The notes beneath the pieces were generated by a model. It made no database searches. It worked only from the letters and a program-made list of their open reading frames with translations, and was not told the origin of the DNA. From contig NZ_JACOGD010000007.1 in assembly GCF_014284235.1 (NCBI RefSeq), positions 124,001 through 188,000 of the forward strand: DNA of 64,000 bases, in the 5' to 3' direction. This stretch comes from Cognatundibacterium curvum (GTDB lineage: Bacteria > Pseudomonadota > Gammaproteobacteria > Burkholderiales > Burkholderiaceae_D). The translations under genes were made by a program, and so were the position numbers. Shown piece after piece: positions 53,493 to 62,623 of this stretch. Each line of letters begins with the position of its first letter. The first letter of the stretch is position 1.

Positions 53493-54638
53493 TTAAATAA
53501 TTTCCAGTTCAGCACGCAAAGCGCCTGAAGCCTTCATCGCCTGTAAAATCGCCAGCAAATCCTGAGGTGTGGCACCAATCGAATTGAGTGCTTTCACAAC
53601 ATCGGTCAGTGAGGCACCGGCTTTCAACATCATCAATTGGCCGGCATCTTTAGTGATACTGATATTGGAATTGCCGGTCGCCACCGTTTGACCACCCGCA
53701 AGAGCATTCGGCTGACTGACCGCATTCTCAGTGTTGACCACCACCGACAAATTACCATGCGCAACCGCACAGGTTTCCAGGCTAACCGCCTGATTCATCA
53801 CGATAGAACCGGTACGGGCATTGAGTATGACTTTCGCCACCATCGCTGCGGGCGTCACATCCAGACTTTCCAGATTCCCCAGAAACGCAACCCGCTGATC
53901 GGGGTTGGCCGGTGCCTTCACCTGTATCACCCTGCCATCCAGTGCGGCAGCGGTATCGTTACCGAAGCGACGGTTAATCGCATCCACTACCCGGCTGGCC
54001 GTCGAAAAATCCGAATTATTCAATTCCAGCTGCACCGTATTCCCATTCGCCACCGGACTAGGTACAGCCCGTTCCACAGTGGCACCACCAGAAATACGAC
54101 CGACGCTCAGATGATTCACCTGAGCCTTGCTGCCATTGGCCGATGCACCAACGCCGCCGACCAGCACATTACCTTGTGCCATCGCATAAATCTGACCATC
54201 TGCACCTTTGAGTGGCGTCATCAGCAAAGTGCCGCCGCGCAGACTTTTAGCATTCCCCATAGAAGAGACCGTGATATCTAATGCCTGCCCAGGCTGCGCA
54301 AATGGTGGCAGGCTGGTGGTGACCATCACTGCAGCGACGTTTTTTAACTGCAGCGTTGAGCCGACCGGCAAGGCCACGCCCATTTGCTGCAACATACTGA
54401 CGATACTCTGTACGGTGAACGGCGTCTGCGTTGTCTGATCACCACTGCCATCCAGACCTACCACAATCCCATAGCCCAGCAATTGATTCTGACGTACCCC
54501 CTGAATGCCAGCCAGATCCTTAATACGTTCCGCCTGTGCAGGCGCAGGCATCAGTATGCTCAGCGACAATAATAATGCTGCATATAAGCTCGAAGGAAGC
54601 ACGCCAGAGGCGAAGGAAAATCCGGTTTTCATAGCCAA
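53493..54638 (-). CDS. flgI: flagellar P-ring protein
   Basis: Periplasmic ring around the rod, in the peptidoglycan layer. The 381 residues start with a signal peptide (hydrophobic 16-33, cut after AQA near 36). The family motifs follow: 'ERIKDLAGIQGVRQNQLLGY' then GIVVGLDGSGDQT, 'TLQLKNVAAVMVTTSLPPFA', and the end 'GATPQDLLAILQAMKASGAL'. Length is normal. Between flgH (12 bases) and flgJ (9 bases). Confidence 0.97.
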   Translation of the reverse strand: MAMKTGFSFASGVLPSSLYAALLLSLSILMPAPAQAERIKDLAGIQGVRQNQLLGYGIVVGLDGSGDQTTQTPFTVQSIVSMLQQMGVALPVGSTLQLKNVAAVMVTTSLPPFAQPGQALDITVSSMGNAKSLRGGTLLMTPLKGADGQIYAMAQGNVLVGGVGASANGSKAQVNHLSVGRISGGATVERAVPSPVANGNTVQLELNNSDFSTASRVVDAINRRFGNDTAAALDGRVIQVKAPANPDQRVAFLGNLESLDVTPAAMVAKVILNARTGSIVMNQAVSLETCAVAHGNLSVVVNTENAVSQPNALAGGQTVATGNSNISITKDAGQLMMLKAGASLTDVVKALNSIGATPQDLLAILQAMKASGALRAELEII

Positions 54639-54650
54639 CTTTCAATTCCC

Positions 54651-55322
54651 TTACATAGGGAGAAAACTCAGGAACAGACGACCTAACATAGAATTCATTT
54701 CGGTCGCGTCTATGCGTGTATTAGAACGATATTCAAAGCGCGCATCGGCTACCTGAGTAGATGCCACCACATTCCCTGCAGCTATCGTGGTGGGATTCAC
54801 CACACCGGAAAAACGTACGAACTCCGCACCTTTATCGAAGGCTAGCTGCTTCTCGCCACTGACCAGCAAATTTCCGTTCGGCAGCACGTCGATCACCGTG
54901 ACCGCTATCGTGCCGGTAAAACTGTTGCTGGCGGTTTCTGCGCCTTTTTCATCAAACTTAGAGCTGCCATTGGTGTTGACCGAACCACGCGAAGTGGTTG
55001 CCGCATTCAGGCCAAACAAATTAGGTGTAGCCAGCGCCAGACTGGAGGATTTACTGTTGGAATTCGCACTCGCTTTCGCCGCAGAGGTTTTCTCTGCAAT
55101 CGTGATGGTCAGTGTATCGCCCACCATTCTGGCCTTCGCATCTTCATACAGTGGCCGGTAGCTGGCACTCTGAAAAATGGCGCCATTCGCTTCGCGTAAA
55201 GGCCTGGCAGATTGTGCTGGCAAACTCATAGGCTGATGCACGATCGGTGCGGGCGCACCGGCGCAGGCAGATAGCAACAGTACACTCAACAGATAAACCC
55301 GATTCGCGATTTTCATGATCAA
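54651..55322 (-). CDS. flgH: flagellar L-ring lipoprotein
   Basis: Forms the outer-membrane ring. The 223-residue precursor has a lipoprotein signal ending 'LLLSACAGAP' with the lipidated Cys near residue 20. Typical segments are 'GAIFQSASYRPLYEDAKARM', 'VGDTLTITIAEKTSAAKASA', 'VTVIDVLPNGNLLVSGEKQL' and the end 'SMLGRLFLSFLPM'. Confidence 0.96.
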   Translation of the reverse strand: MIMKIANRVYLLSVLLLSACAGAPAPIVHQPMSLPAQSARPLREANGAIFQSASYRPLYEDAKARMVGDTLTITIAEKTSAAKASANSNSKSSSLALATPNLFGLNAATTSRGSVNTNGSSKFDEKGAETASNSFTGTIAVTVIDVLPNGNLLVSGEKQLAFDKGAEFVRFSGVVNPTTIAAGNVVASTQVADARFEYRSNTRIDATEMNSMLGRLFLSFLPM

Positions 55323-55333
55323 CTCCTCAATGC

Positions 55334-56116
55334 TTACAGCTGCGACAGTTTCTGCAACATCTGATCCGATGTCGTAATGGCTTTACTGTTGATCTCGTAT
55401 GCGCGCTGAGTCTGTATCATATTCACCAGCTCTTCGGCGACATTCACGTTGGAGGTTTCTACAAAATTCTGCAACAACAAGCCCGCGCCATTCGTACCAG
55501 GTGCGTTGGTGCCTGGATTACCGGAGGCGGCTGTCTCTACGTACAGATTTTCGCCCAGTGCCTGCAAGCCAGTCGGGTTGATGAATGTCGCGAGCTGGAT
55601 AGAACCGACTTGTACCGGTGCCGCCGAGCCGGGCTGGGTGACTGAAACGGTGCCATCACGTGCGACGGTAATCGACTGTGCATTGGCTGGTATCGTAATC
55701 GCAGGCTGAATCACAAAACCGCTGGACGTGACCAGCTGGCCTTGATTATCCATTTGAAATGAGCCGTCACGCGTGTAGGCAGTGGTTCCATCTGGCAGTA
55801 ATACCTGAAAAAAGCCCTGCCCCTGTATCGCCAGATCCTTGCTATTGCCCGTTTGCTGCAGATTCCCCTGAGTGAAGATTTTCTCAGTTGCGACCGGACG
55901 CACACCGGTTCCGAGCTGCAAGCCAGAAGGCAGCTGGGTCTGCTGCGAGCTTTGTGCACCGGGCTGACGTATGGTCTGATACAGCAAATCCTCAAACACG
56001 GCGCGTGAGCGTTTAAAACCAGTCGTACTGACATTGGCCAGATTATTGGTAATCACATCCATCTGGGTCTGCTGCGAATCCAGACCTGTTTTCGCAATCC
56101 ATAAAGACCGTATCAT
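55334..56116 (-). CDS. flgG: flagellar distal rod protein
   Basis: Distal rod subunit, 260 residues from the ATG at 56116, which gives the canonical start '[20 protein letters not shown]'; the frame continues to 56146 but the extension is foreign to the family. '[20 protein letters not shown]' and the C-terminal '[20 protein letters not shown]' are the conserved rod/hook helices. 11 bases before flgH. Confidence 0.97.
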   Translation of the reverse strand: MIRSLWIAKTGLDSQQTQMDVITNNLANVSTTGFKRSRAVFEDLLYQTIRQPGAQSSQQTQLPSGLQLGTGVRPVATEKIFTQGNLQQTGNSKDLAIQGQGFFQVLLPDGTTAYTRDGSFQMDNQGQLVTSSGFVIQPAITIPANAQSITVARDGTVSVTQPGSAAPVQVGSIQLATFINPTGLQALGENLYVETAASGNPGTNAPGTNGAGLLLQNFVETSNVNVAEELVNMIQTQRAYEINSKAITTSDQMLQKLSQL

Positions 56117-56187
56117 ACATTTCTCCTGCGCGCCGTTACGGCACAATTAAGCTGGCAAATTTTGAGACTATTGTGCACCTGTAGGCA

Positions 56188-56928
56188 TCAACTCAAACTG
56201 AGGATCTGACTGGCTTTTGTCTCGTTATTCTCGGCATTCTGCAAAAGCTTCATCTGCATTTCGAACTGCCGTGCCAGATTAATCATGGTGACCATTGATT
56301 CCACCACATTGACATTGCTGTTCTCCAGCATGCCACCGGCCACGCCTACTGCAGGATCAGCATCCGGTACCGTGCCATCTTTGGTACGAAATAAACCATC
56401 ATCGGCACGTACCAGATTTTCTTCCGGCGGATTGACCAGCTTCAGCCGCCCTACTACCTGCACTGCGTTCGGACGATTTCCATTCGGCACGGTAGATACC
56501 GTCCCGTCCTTCGCAATCGCAATCGAAACATCCGGCGGTATGGTGATAGGGCCACCATCGCCCAGTACGTTCTGGCCATTCTGGGTTTGCAATACACCAT
56601 TCTCACTGAGCTTCAGACTACCAGCACGGGTGTATGCTTCACTGCCATCCGGGCGCTCGACCACTAGCCATCCCTTACCTTGAACTGCCACATCAAGTTC
56701 GCGTCCGGTGATTTGCATCGCGCCAGTCGTAAAGTCTGCGCCGACGGTGGAATCCACCACGAATGCACGGGTGGGAATTTCTGCATTTTGTACCGGCACA
56801 GCACGGAAAGAATCCAGCTGTGCGCGGAAACCATTGGTGGTTGCGTTCGCCAGGTTATGCGAATTGGTCGCCTGCTGTTCGAGAACATGTTTAGCACCCG
56901 TCATCGCGGTGTAGACTAATCGATCCAT
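56188..56928 (-). CDS. flgF: flagellar proximal rod protein FlgF
   Basis: Rod subunit of 246 residues. It starts 'MDRLVYTAMTGAKHVLEQQA' followed by TNSHNLANATTNGFRAQ, and ends with the helix 'NVVESMVTMINLARQFEMQM'. Middle motifs 'AVQGKGWLVVERPDGSEAYT' and 'RAGSLKLSENGVLQT' match FlgF rather than FlgG. Confidence 0.96.
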   Translation of the reverse strand: MDRLVYTAMTGAKHVLEQQATNSHNLANATTNGFRAQLDSFRAVPVQNAEIPTRAFVVDSTVGADFTTGAMQITGRELDVAVQGKGWLVVERPDGSEAYTRAGSLKLSENGVLQTQNGQNVLGDGGPITIPPDVSIAIAKDGTVSTVPNGNRPNAVQVVGRLKLVNPPEENLVRADDGLFRTKDGTVPDADPAVGVAGGMLENSNVNVVESMVTMINLARQFEMQMKLLQNAENNETKASQILSLS

Positions 56929-56978
56929 GGTCTGCTCCTGTTCATACTGGTCGAACGCATATCATCACTCCCTAGTCA

Positions 56979-58331
56979 TTAACGGAGATTGACGATAGTC
57001 TGCAACACCTGATCCTGCGTTTTAATCGTTTGTGCATTGGCCTGATACACACGTTGCGCAGTAATCATATTGACCAGCTCACCGGTCAGATCGGTATTCG
57101 AATCTTCCGTGGCCGATGCAGTCAGCGCACCCAGATTACCCGAGTTAGGCGGCCCCACCAAAGACTGACCAGACGCAGCAGTCTCTGCCCACTGATTATC
57201 ACCCAGCGATTGCAAGCCATTCGGATTCGTGAAGCTGGCCAACACCACTTGTCCCAAGACTTTAGTCTGACCATTGGTATAACTACCCACAATAGTACCG
57301 TCCTTAGAAGTATTGAATTTAGACAGCTTGCCCGAAGTGAAACCGTCTTGTTTCATACTGCTGACACTGAAGTCAGAACCGAACTGGGTGGAATTGGTGT
57401 AGTCGAAACGGATGTCTGCCGTGGTATTAATCGGTGTCACCGCACCCGAAGCGACCGGCACTCTGAAATGCAGCGCGCGCGGGTCGGTTGGCGCATAGGC
57501 AGGATTCGCGCCTATCAATTTACCCAAATTATCGAAAGCGAGCTTACCTATCGGTGAAGCAGGGCTGGCGGCTGGCGTCAGCGCACCGGTTGCATCAAAA
57601 CGATTGCCATCAACTGTGGAGAACACATTCCACTCTATCGAACCCGGGACCGCAGGCGGCGTGGTGACCGGATCGATACGTACATAATAGGTTTGTACGA
57701 CGTGTGAGTTACCCAGACTATCGAACACCGTGACAGAGGTGGATTTATTGTACGAAGTCGGATCAGTCGGCGAGAAGGCGATCGGTGTAATGACCGGTGG
57801 AATAGTGACGGGCTTTTGTGTACCAGGTACGTATTCGCGCGAATCCAGGTTCATCACGCCACTGATTTTAGACGTTTGCGCTGGTGCGATATCTGCCGTA
57901 TTGATATTGATCTGTGCAGCCGAACCGGTTGACAATACACCGTTAGCATCAGCGATATACCCGGTCAGATGTGCGCCTTGCGCATTCACGATATCGCCGT
58001 TTTTATCGAGCTGAAACTGACCATTACGGGTGTAAGTGACTGCACCATTGGTACTGAGACGGAAGAAGCCATTACCGTTAATCGCGATATCCAAAGGATT
58101 ATTGGTGGAACTGATATTCCCTTGTGTGAATTGCTGGGCAATGGTCGATACTTTGACACCAATCCCCACGGCATTTGCTGACGCGCCGCTCAGCGAGTTC
58201 GCATAGACGTCGGCAAACTGCACCTGCGCCTGTTTGAAGCCTACCGTATTGGCATTGGAAATATTATTACCGATTACATCCAGCGACTTGGATGCTGCAT
58301 TCAAACCACTTAAGCCTTGCTGAAAACCCAT
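56979..58331 (-). CDS. flgE: flagellar hook protein
   Basis: Subunit of the universal-joint hook, 450 residues (E. coli 402). N-terminal 'MGFQQGLSGLNAASKSLDVI' and GNNISNANTVGFKQ, 'GNGFFRLSTNGAVTYTRNGQ', and the C-terminal 'TDLTGELVNMITAQRVYQAN' are conserved. The extra residues lie in the exposed D1/D2 region around 165-320, where variation between species is usual. 45 bases downstream of flgD. Confidence 0.97.
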   Translation of the reverse strand: MGFQQGLSGLNAASKSLDVIGNNISNANTVGFKQAQVQFADVYANSLSGASANAVGIGVKVSTIAQQFTQGNISSTNNPLDIAINGNGFFRLSTNGAVTYTRNGQFQLDKNGDIVNAQGAHLTGYIADANGVLSTGSAAQININTADIAPAQTSKISGVMNLDSREYVPGTQKPVTIPPVITPIAFSPTDPTSYNKSTSVTVFDSLGNSHVVQTYYVRIDPVTTPPAVPGSIEWNVFSTVDGNRFDATGALTPAASPASPIGKLAFDNLGKLIGANPAYAPTDPRALHFRVPVASGAVTPINTTADIRFDYTNSTQFGSDFSVSSMKQDGFTSGKLSKFNTSKDGTIVGSYTNGQTKVLGQVVLASFTNPNGLQSLGDNQWAETAASGQSLVGPPNSGNLGALTASATEDSNTDLTGELVNMITAQRVYQANAQTIKTQDQVLQTIVNLR

Positions 58332-58376
58332 GATATCTCTCCTTAATTTAGCCGTGACCTGGACTATCCAGCGGAC

Positions 58377-59060
58377 TTAATAAATCTGCCTTACATCATT
58401 CATACCAACCTGACCAACTCCGGAAACAGTCAGCTTGACTCCTTGCGCACCAGCTGTGACACTATTCACCACACCAAAACATAAAGACGTTACATCCAGC
58501 TTTTTATTCCCGGCGCTGGCTTCAATTTCATACTGATAATTCCCATTGGGCAGCGTGGTACCCGCATCATTCTTACCATCCCAGGTCATATTATTTAAAC
58601 CGGCCGGCAATGCCCCAAGTTCTATCTTGCGCACCACCGCACCGGACTGATCCCTGATCACCAGACTGGCTTTGTCTGCAGCCTGTGGTAAGTCGAGTGC
58701 GTAAACGGATTTGCCATCCTGTAATGCGATATTGCTACCCGGTGTAATCACACCATGACCTATCATATTGGCTGCCTGCAGACTCTGACTGGCCACGTAA
58801 TTGGAATTCATGGTCGCCATCGAAGCATTTAGTTTTTCTATGCCAGTCACCGTGGATAACTGTGCCATCTGACTGGTCACCTGCGCGTTATCCATAGGAT
58901 TCAAGGGATCCTGATTTTTCATCTGCGTCACCAGCAGTGTCATAAAACGATCCTGCGCATCCTGGGTCGTGTTTTTTGTTTTGCCATTGGAGCCATTCAT
59001 CGCAGTCAGCAAAGTCTGATCAACCGTATTTCCTGTATTTCCCGTATTTATTGTAGCCAT
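58377..59060 (-). CDS. flgD: flagellar hook capping protein
   Basis: Scaffold that caps the growing hook. The 227 residues contain the conserved N-terminal export/cap segment 'FMTLLVTQMKNQDPLNPMDN' followed by AQVTSQMAQLSTVTGIEKLN. A Tudor/fibronectin-like C-terminal domain (about 105-220) has 'WDGKNDAGTTLPNGNYQYEI'. The upstream Thr/Asn/Gly-rich start is typical. Confidence 0.96.
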   Translation of the reverse strand: MATINTGNTGNTVDQTLLTAMNGSNGKTKNTTQDAQDRFMTLLVTQMKNQDPLNPMDNAQVTSQMAQLSTVTGIEKLNASMATMNSNYVASQSLQAANMIGHGVITPGSNIALQDGKSVYALDLPQAADKASLVIRDQSGAVVRKIELGALPAGLNNMTWDGKNDAGTTLPNGNYQYEIEASAGNKKLDVTSLCFGVVNSVTAGAQGVKLTVSGVGQVGMNDVRQIY

Positions 59061-59078
59061 GTCAGATTACTCCCCGTC

Positions 59079-59483
59079 TTACTGACCCAAGGTCAAAGTT
59101 TTTAACAGCATTGTCTTTGCTGCATTCATTGTTTCCACATTCGTCTGATAGGATCTGGACGCGGAAATCATATTCACCATTTCCTCCACCACATTGACAT
59201 TTGGCATCGCGACATAGCCTTTTTCATCCGCCATAGGATGCTTAGGATCGTAGTGCAGCTTGGGTGCGGTCGCATCTTCCACCACCTCCTTCACACGCAC
59301 TGCAGTCGCCGGCGTGCCTTCCACCGGAACAGCACTGAACACCACCTGCTTGGCTTTGTACGGCTGACCATTGGAGCTGGTCACACTGTCGGCGTTGGCG
59401 AGATTACTCGACACCACATTCAGGCGCTGTGACTGCGCACTCATGGCAGAACCGGCCACATTAAATACATTAAATAGCGACAT
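59079..59483 (-). CDS. flgC: flagellar proximal rod protein FlgC
   Basis: Rod subunit of 134 residues with '[20 protein letters not shown]' at the N-terminus, '[20 protein letters not shown]' and '[20 protein letters not shown]' near the C-terminus, all as in FlgC. Only two bases separate it from flgB. Confidence 0.97.
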   Translation of the reverse strand: MSLFNVFNVAGSAMSAQSQRLNVVSSNLANADSVTSSNGQPYKAKQVVFSAVPVEGTPATAVRVKEVVEDATAPKLHYDPKHPMADEKGYVAMPNVNVVEEMVNMISASRSYQTNVETMNAAKTMLLKTLTLGQ

Positions 59484-59485
59484 GA

Positions 59486-59893
59486 TTATTGCCCCTGTAT
59501 CGCCGCAAGCATGTTGCGGATTTGCATATTGATCATCGTGATACTGGCTTCGTAGCGCACCGCGTTATCGGTAAATGCATTACGTTCAGCATCCATATCC
59601 ACCGTATTTCCATCGATATTGCCCTGCCCGTTGCCGCGATACAGCGTCGGCGCTTCGCCCAGACTGTTTTTCAGACCCAGATGACGTACGTCTGTACGCT
59701 CAACCACAGGCGCCTTCTGATTCGTATCCAGATGCAAGGCATTCGTCAGCGTGGTGGCGAAATCAATATCTTTCGCCTTGTAATTCGGCGTGTCCGCATT
59801 AGCGATATTGGAGGCCAACAATTGCTGGCGCTGGCCACGCAGGGAAAGCGCTGTTTCATGGAAGCGCATGAACTCATCTAACTTATTCACCAC
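59486..59893 (-). CDS. flgB: flagellar proximal rod protein FlgB
   Basis: First gene of the rod-hook operon, 135 residues. The conserved core is '[20 protein letters not shown]' followed by [10 protein letters not shown]. The start codon is GTG: two adjacent GTGs at 59893 and 59890 follow a strong AGGAGGA (59898-59904), and no ATG is suitably placed. Divergent from flgA across about 180 bases in which I see no clear sigma-28 or sigma-54 promoter for flgB. Confidence 0.96.
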   Translation of the reverse strand: MVNKLDEFMRFHETALSLRGQRQQLLASNIANADTPNYKAKDIDFATTLTNALHLDTNQKAPVVERTDVRHLGLKNSLGEAPTLYRGNGQGNIDGNTVDMDAERNAFTDNAVRYEASITMINMQIRNMLAAIQGQ

Positions 59894-60071
59894 CGGATCC
59901 TCCTGTGACAGCGCATATACGCTACTAATGACGGTTTCTGATACTTCCCATCATAGGACGCACAACACAAGTCCAATCCCCAAAGCAAAAGGGGGAAAAC
60001 CCGCTTATTCATCAATTCGGAAATCCTGGCCCGTCCTACAATGAGTGCTATCCAAACCCACACCCAAGATC

Positions 60072-60815
60072 ATGGATACGCTTTTTTTACGCCCCATCCT
60101 GCTGGCAATCAGCTGCAGCGCTTTGTTGAGCCTGCCCGCTGATGCTCAGATGCAGGCTCAGCTTCAGACTCAGGGAGCAGAAACGCCTTCCAGTCAGAGT
60201 CATGCCGAGCTCAAAAAAGTCGCTGTGAATTTTTTACAGCAAACGGCCAGCAACCAACCGGGTGAAGTCAAAATCAGCGTCAACGAAGCAGATAGCCGCC
60301 TGAATCTGGCAGCCTGTCAGGATATGGCTGCATTTCTGCCACCGGGCAGCAAACCCTGGGGGAAAATCTCGGTCGGCATACGTTGTAATGCGCCAAAAAC
60401 CTGGCAAATTTATCTGCAAGCCCAGGTTCAGGTCACCAGCGATTACTATGTTGCGGCCAAATCTTTGCAAATTGGACAAGTACTCAACCTCGATGATTTA
60501 AGTAAAGTCAGAGGGGAAGTCTCTTCCCTGCCAGCCGGAATTATCATGACGCCGGAGCAGGCGATAGGGAAATCGCTGAGTATGTCGCTGGCGTCCGGCA
60601 GCCTGTTGCGCATGGATATATTGAAAAGTCCGTCCGTAGTACAGCAAGGCCAGACTGTACGCATCGTGAGTCAGGGGCCAGGCTTTCAGGTTGCGACAGA
60701 AGGTCAGTCGCTGAGCAATTCGGCCGATGGGCAAACCGCAAGAGCAAGAACAAATTCAGGACAAACCGTGAGTGGCATCGCCAGAACTGGCGGAATCATT
60801 GAAATTAACTACTAA
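60072..60815 (+). CDS. flgA: flagellar P-ring assembly chaperone FlgA
   Basis: Periplasmic chaperone for FlgI. From the ATG at 60072 the product is 247 residues with a signal peptide (about 1-26, cut after ADA); a GTG at 60045 would add nine residues. The SAF domain and C-terminal FlgA domain are visible: 'DYYVAAKSLQIGQVLNLDDL', 'GIIMTPEQAIGKSLSMSLAS', 'LLRMDILKSPSVVQQGQTVR' and 'TNSGQTVSGIARTGGIIEI'. First of flgA-flgM-flgN, though flgM has its own promoter. Confidence 0.94.
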   Translation: MDTLFLRPILLAISCSALLSLPADAQMQAQLQTQGAETPSSQSHAELKKVAVNFLQQTASNQPGEVKISVNEADSRLNLAACQDMAAFLPPGSKPWGKISVGIRCNAPKTWQIYLQAQVQVTSDYYVAAKSLQIGQVLNLDDLSKVRGEVSSLPAGIIMTPEQAIGKSLSMSLASGSLLRMDILKSPSVVQQGQTVRIVSQGPGFQVATEGQSLSNSADGQTARARTNSGQTVSGIARTGGIIEINY

Positions 60816-60867
60816 TTATTAAATTTTGATAGATTTTTATATTTTTTATAAATTTTCTCTCCAGAAT

Positions 60868-60894
60868 TAAAGTTTAAAAAGAGATAGCCGATAA
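60868..60894 (+). promoter_or_regulatory. sigma-28 (FliA) promoter of flgM
   Basis: Exact match to the class-3 consensus: TAAAGTTT (60868-60875), 11-base spacer, GCCGATAA (60887-60894), 45 bases before the flgM start. It lets FliA drive synthesis of its own anti-sigma factor. Confidence 0.95.
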
Positions 60895-60938
60895 CCGGAT
60901 TGTAGAAGTAGATAAGTCCGACCATCGAGGGTATCGCT

Positions 60939-61250
60939 GTGAAAATTAATGACACACTAAATAAAACTGCCGGGCTCCCAGTGAGTCCGCAGCAGGCACG
61001 AACAGACAGAGCGCCGGATAAAGCAGTCAACAATACGCCGTCGCCTTCGATTAACGTGCAGATCTCTTCGCTCTCGACACAATTGCAAGCCATGCAGGGT
61101 ACGCAAGCGAGCAATGCCGTGTTTGAAGCGAAGAAAGTCGAAGAAATTAAATTGGCCATTTCTGAGGGACGCTTTCAGGTCAACTCAGAAAAAGTGGCTG
61201 ATGGACTTTTGGAGACAGTTAAGGATCTGCTTAACTCCAGAAAACGATAG
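60939..61250 (+). CDS. flgM: anti-sigma-28 factor FlgM
   Basis: Binds and inhibits FliA until the hook is complete and FlgM is secreted. The 103-residue product has a short polar N-terminal half that is probably disordered (secretion signal) and a C-terminal FliA-binding part with 'KVEEIKLAISEGRFQVNSEK' and VADGLLETVKDLL, the conserved FlgM pattern. The start is a GTG at 60939, 45 bases after an exact sigma-28 promoter. flgN starts two bases after the stop. Confidence 0.94.
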   Translation: MKINDTLNKTAGLPVSPQQARTDRAPDKAVNNTPSPSINVQISSLSTQLQAMQGTQASNAVFEAKKVEEIKLAISEGRFQVNSEKVADGLLETVKDLLNSRKR

Positions 61251-61252
61251 AC

Positions 61253-61735
61253 ATGAGTACGACAAGCGCAACAGACTCCGGCATCCTGCAATGCATCAAA
61301 GATGAAACCCTCGCCATGACGGCGCTGGCGACATTACTGAAATCGGAACAGGACGCGCTTGTCGACGACAATTTGCATACGCTGAACGAAGTTGTCGCCA
61401 GCAAGACCGAATTGGTACGTAAAATCAATGAACTGGAGCGCCTGCGCTTAAGCTGCCTCAGCAATGCAGGCTACGAGCAAACGGCGGATGGCATGGAACA
61501 GCACCTGAATGCAAGTCCCGCAGAAGCGCGTCTGGCCTGGCAGGAATTGCTGAGTATCTCTGAAAAAGCCAAAGAGTTTAATCATACCAATGGCTTACTC
61601 ATCAGCAGAAAGTTATCGCAAAATCAGGCTGCACTGGGTGTGTTCCAGCAAGGAAGCGCAACTGCCGCCTTATATGGTCCAAATGGACAATCGAGCATAC
61701 AGGCCATGCCAGTGAAAGGCGTCATCGTACGCTGA
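61253..61735 (+). CDS. flgN: flagellar export chaperone FlgN
   Basis: Chaperone for the junction proteins FlgK and FlgL. The 160-residue helical protein has 'LATLLKSEQDALVDDNLHTL' and NEVVASKTELVRKINELERL near the start. The C-terminal helix 'EFNHTNGLLISRKLSQNQAA' is the conserved client-binding part. Followed by a strong terminator. Confidence 0.92.
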   Translation: MSTTSATDSGILQCIKDETLAMTALATLLKSEQDALVDDNLHTLNEVVASKTELVRKINELERLRLSCLSNAGYEQTADGMEQHLNASPAEARLAWQELLSISEKAKEFNHTNGLLISRKLSQNQAALGVFQQGSATAALYGPNGQSSIQAMPVKGVIVR

Positions 61736-61778
61736 GCCTGACCTGCAAACGCTGGTAAGCTAAGCTGATATCATCATA

Positions 61779-61805
61779 AAAAAAGCACGCTAAGCGTGCT
61801 TTTTT
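61779..61805. terminator. bidirectional terminator between flgN and motD
   Basis: AAAAAAGCACGC (61779-61790) pairs with GCGTGCTTTTTT (61794-61805), loop TAA. It serves flgN and the convergent motD. Confidence 0.93.
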
Positions 61806-61849
61806 ACATTAAGTTCATCTGTATGCAAACAGGCAGACAGACAAACCCA

Positions 61850-62611
61850 TCAGGGCACAGGCACCTCAATCACAGGTTCAGGCAATACTGACAAGACCGT
61901 GACGGTCACGCGGCGGTTACGTGCCCTGCCCTCAGGTGTGTCGTTCAGATCGACCGGCAATTTGGCGCCCTGCCCGACTGCTGTCACACGTAATTCATCG
62001 ACGCCATTCTCTGTGAGCAAACGTGCCACAGTACTGGCGCGTACTGCTGATAATTCCCAGTTGGACGGAAATACAGGATTTCGGATAGGCAGATTATCGG
62101 TATGCCCTTCGACTTGTATCGCGTGATTATCCAGTTTAAGCACCGATGCAATTGCGATCAGAGCCTGTATCGAATCGGTATTCAGCTTTGCTTCACCAGG
62201 AGGGAATAACAGACTCGCATTGATTTCTATCGTAACGCCTCGGCTGGTCTGCGACACCTTGACCTTGCCTTCGCGCACCAGCGGCTCCAGCACGGCCATG
62301 ATATTAGTCGCGACACCGGTCATTTTTTCCCGCTCTTTACGCAAAGCTTCATGCGAACGGTTTTTCACCACCGGCAGCGTATCCAGCTTGACCACCGGAG
62401 GAACCACCACCGGCTGCACCGCATTACTATTGGAGGAATTACTGAAAGCACCGGTCAGCGAGTTAGACAGCACGCGGTACTTGCCCTCATTGACTGAGGA
62501 GATCGCATACATCACCACAAAAAAAGCAAACAGCAAGGTAATGAAGTCAGCATACGACACCAGCCAACGCTCATGATTTTCCGGCTCTTCCTGATATCGT
62601 CTGCGCGCCAT
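61850..62611 (-). CDS. motD: flagellar motor stator protein MotD (MotB-like)
   Basis: Peptidoglycan-binding half of a stator unit. The 253 residues have one N-terminal membrane helix with the proton-binding aspartate, D22, in 'YADFITLLFAFFVVMYAISS', and an OmpA-like domain (about 140-245) with 'EGHTDNLPIRNPVFPSNWEL' and 'ARNRRVTVTVL'. Placement after fliA and motC matches the second stator (MotCD) of Pseudomonas and relatives, rather than MotAB. 12 bases after motC. Confidence 0.88.
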   Translation of the reverse strand: MARRRYQEEPENHERWLVSYADFITLLFAFFVVMYAISSVNEGKYRVLSNSLTGAFSNSSNSNAVQPVVVPPVVKLDTLPVVKNRSHEALRKEREKMTGVATNIMAVLEPLVREGKVKVSQTSRGVTIEINASLLFPPGEAKLNTDSIQALIAIASVLKLDNHAIQVEGHTDNLPIRNPVFPSNWELSAVRASTVARLLTENGVDELRVTAVGQGAKLPVDLNDTPEGRARNRRVTVTVLSVLPEPVIEVPVP

Positions 62612-62623
62612 GATGGGGAATGC

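Noticed and set aside
53637..54281. 214-codon open frame antisense to flgI
   Set aside because: flgI is complete and conserved on the minus strand.
59894..60071. sigma-54 or sigma-28 promoter between flgB and flgA
   Set aside because: I found no TGGCAC-N5-TTGC or TAAAG-N-GCCGATAA match on either strand; a TACAAT at 60037-60042 lacks a matching -35.
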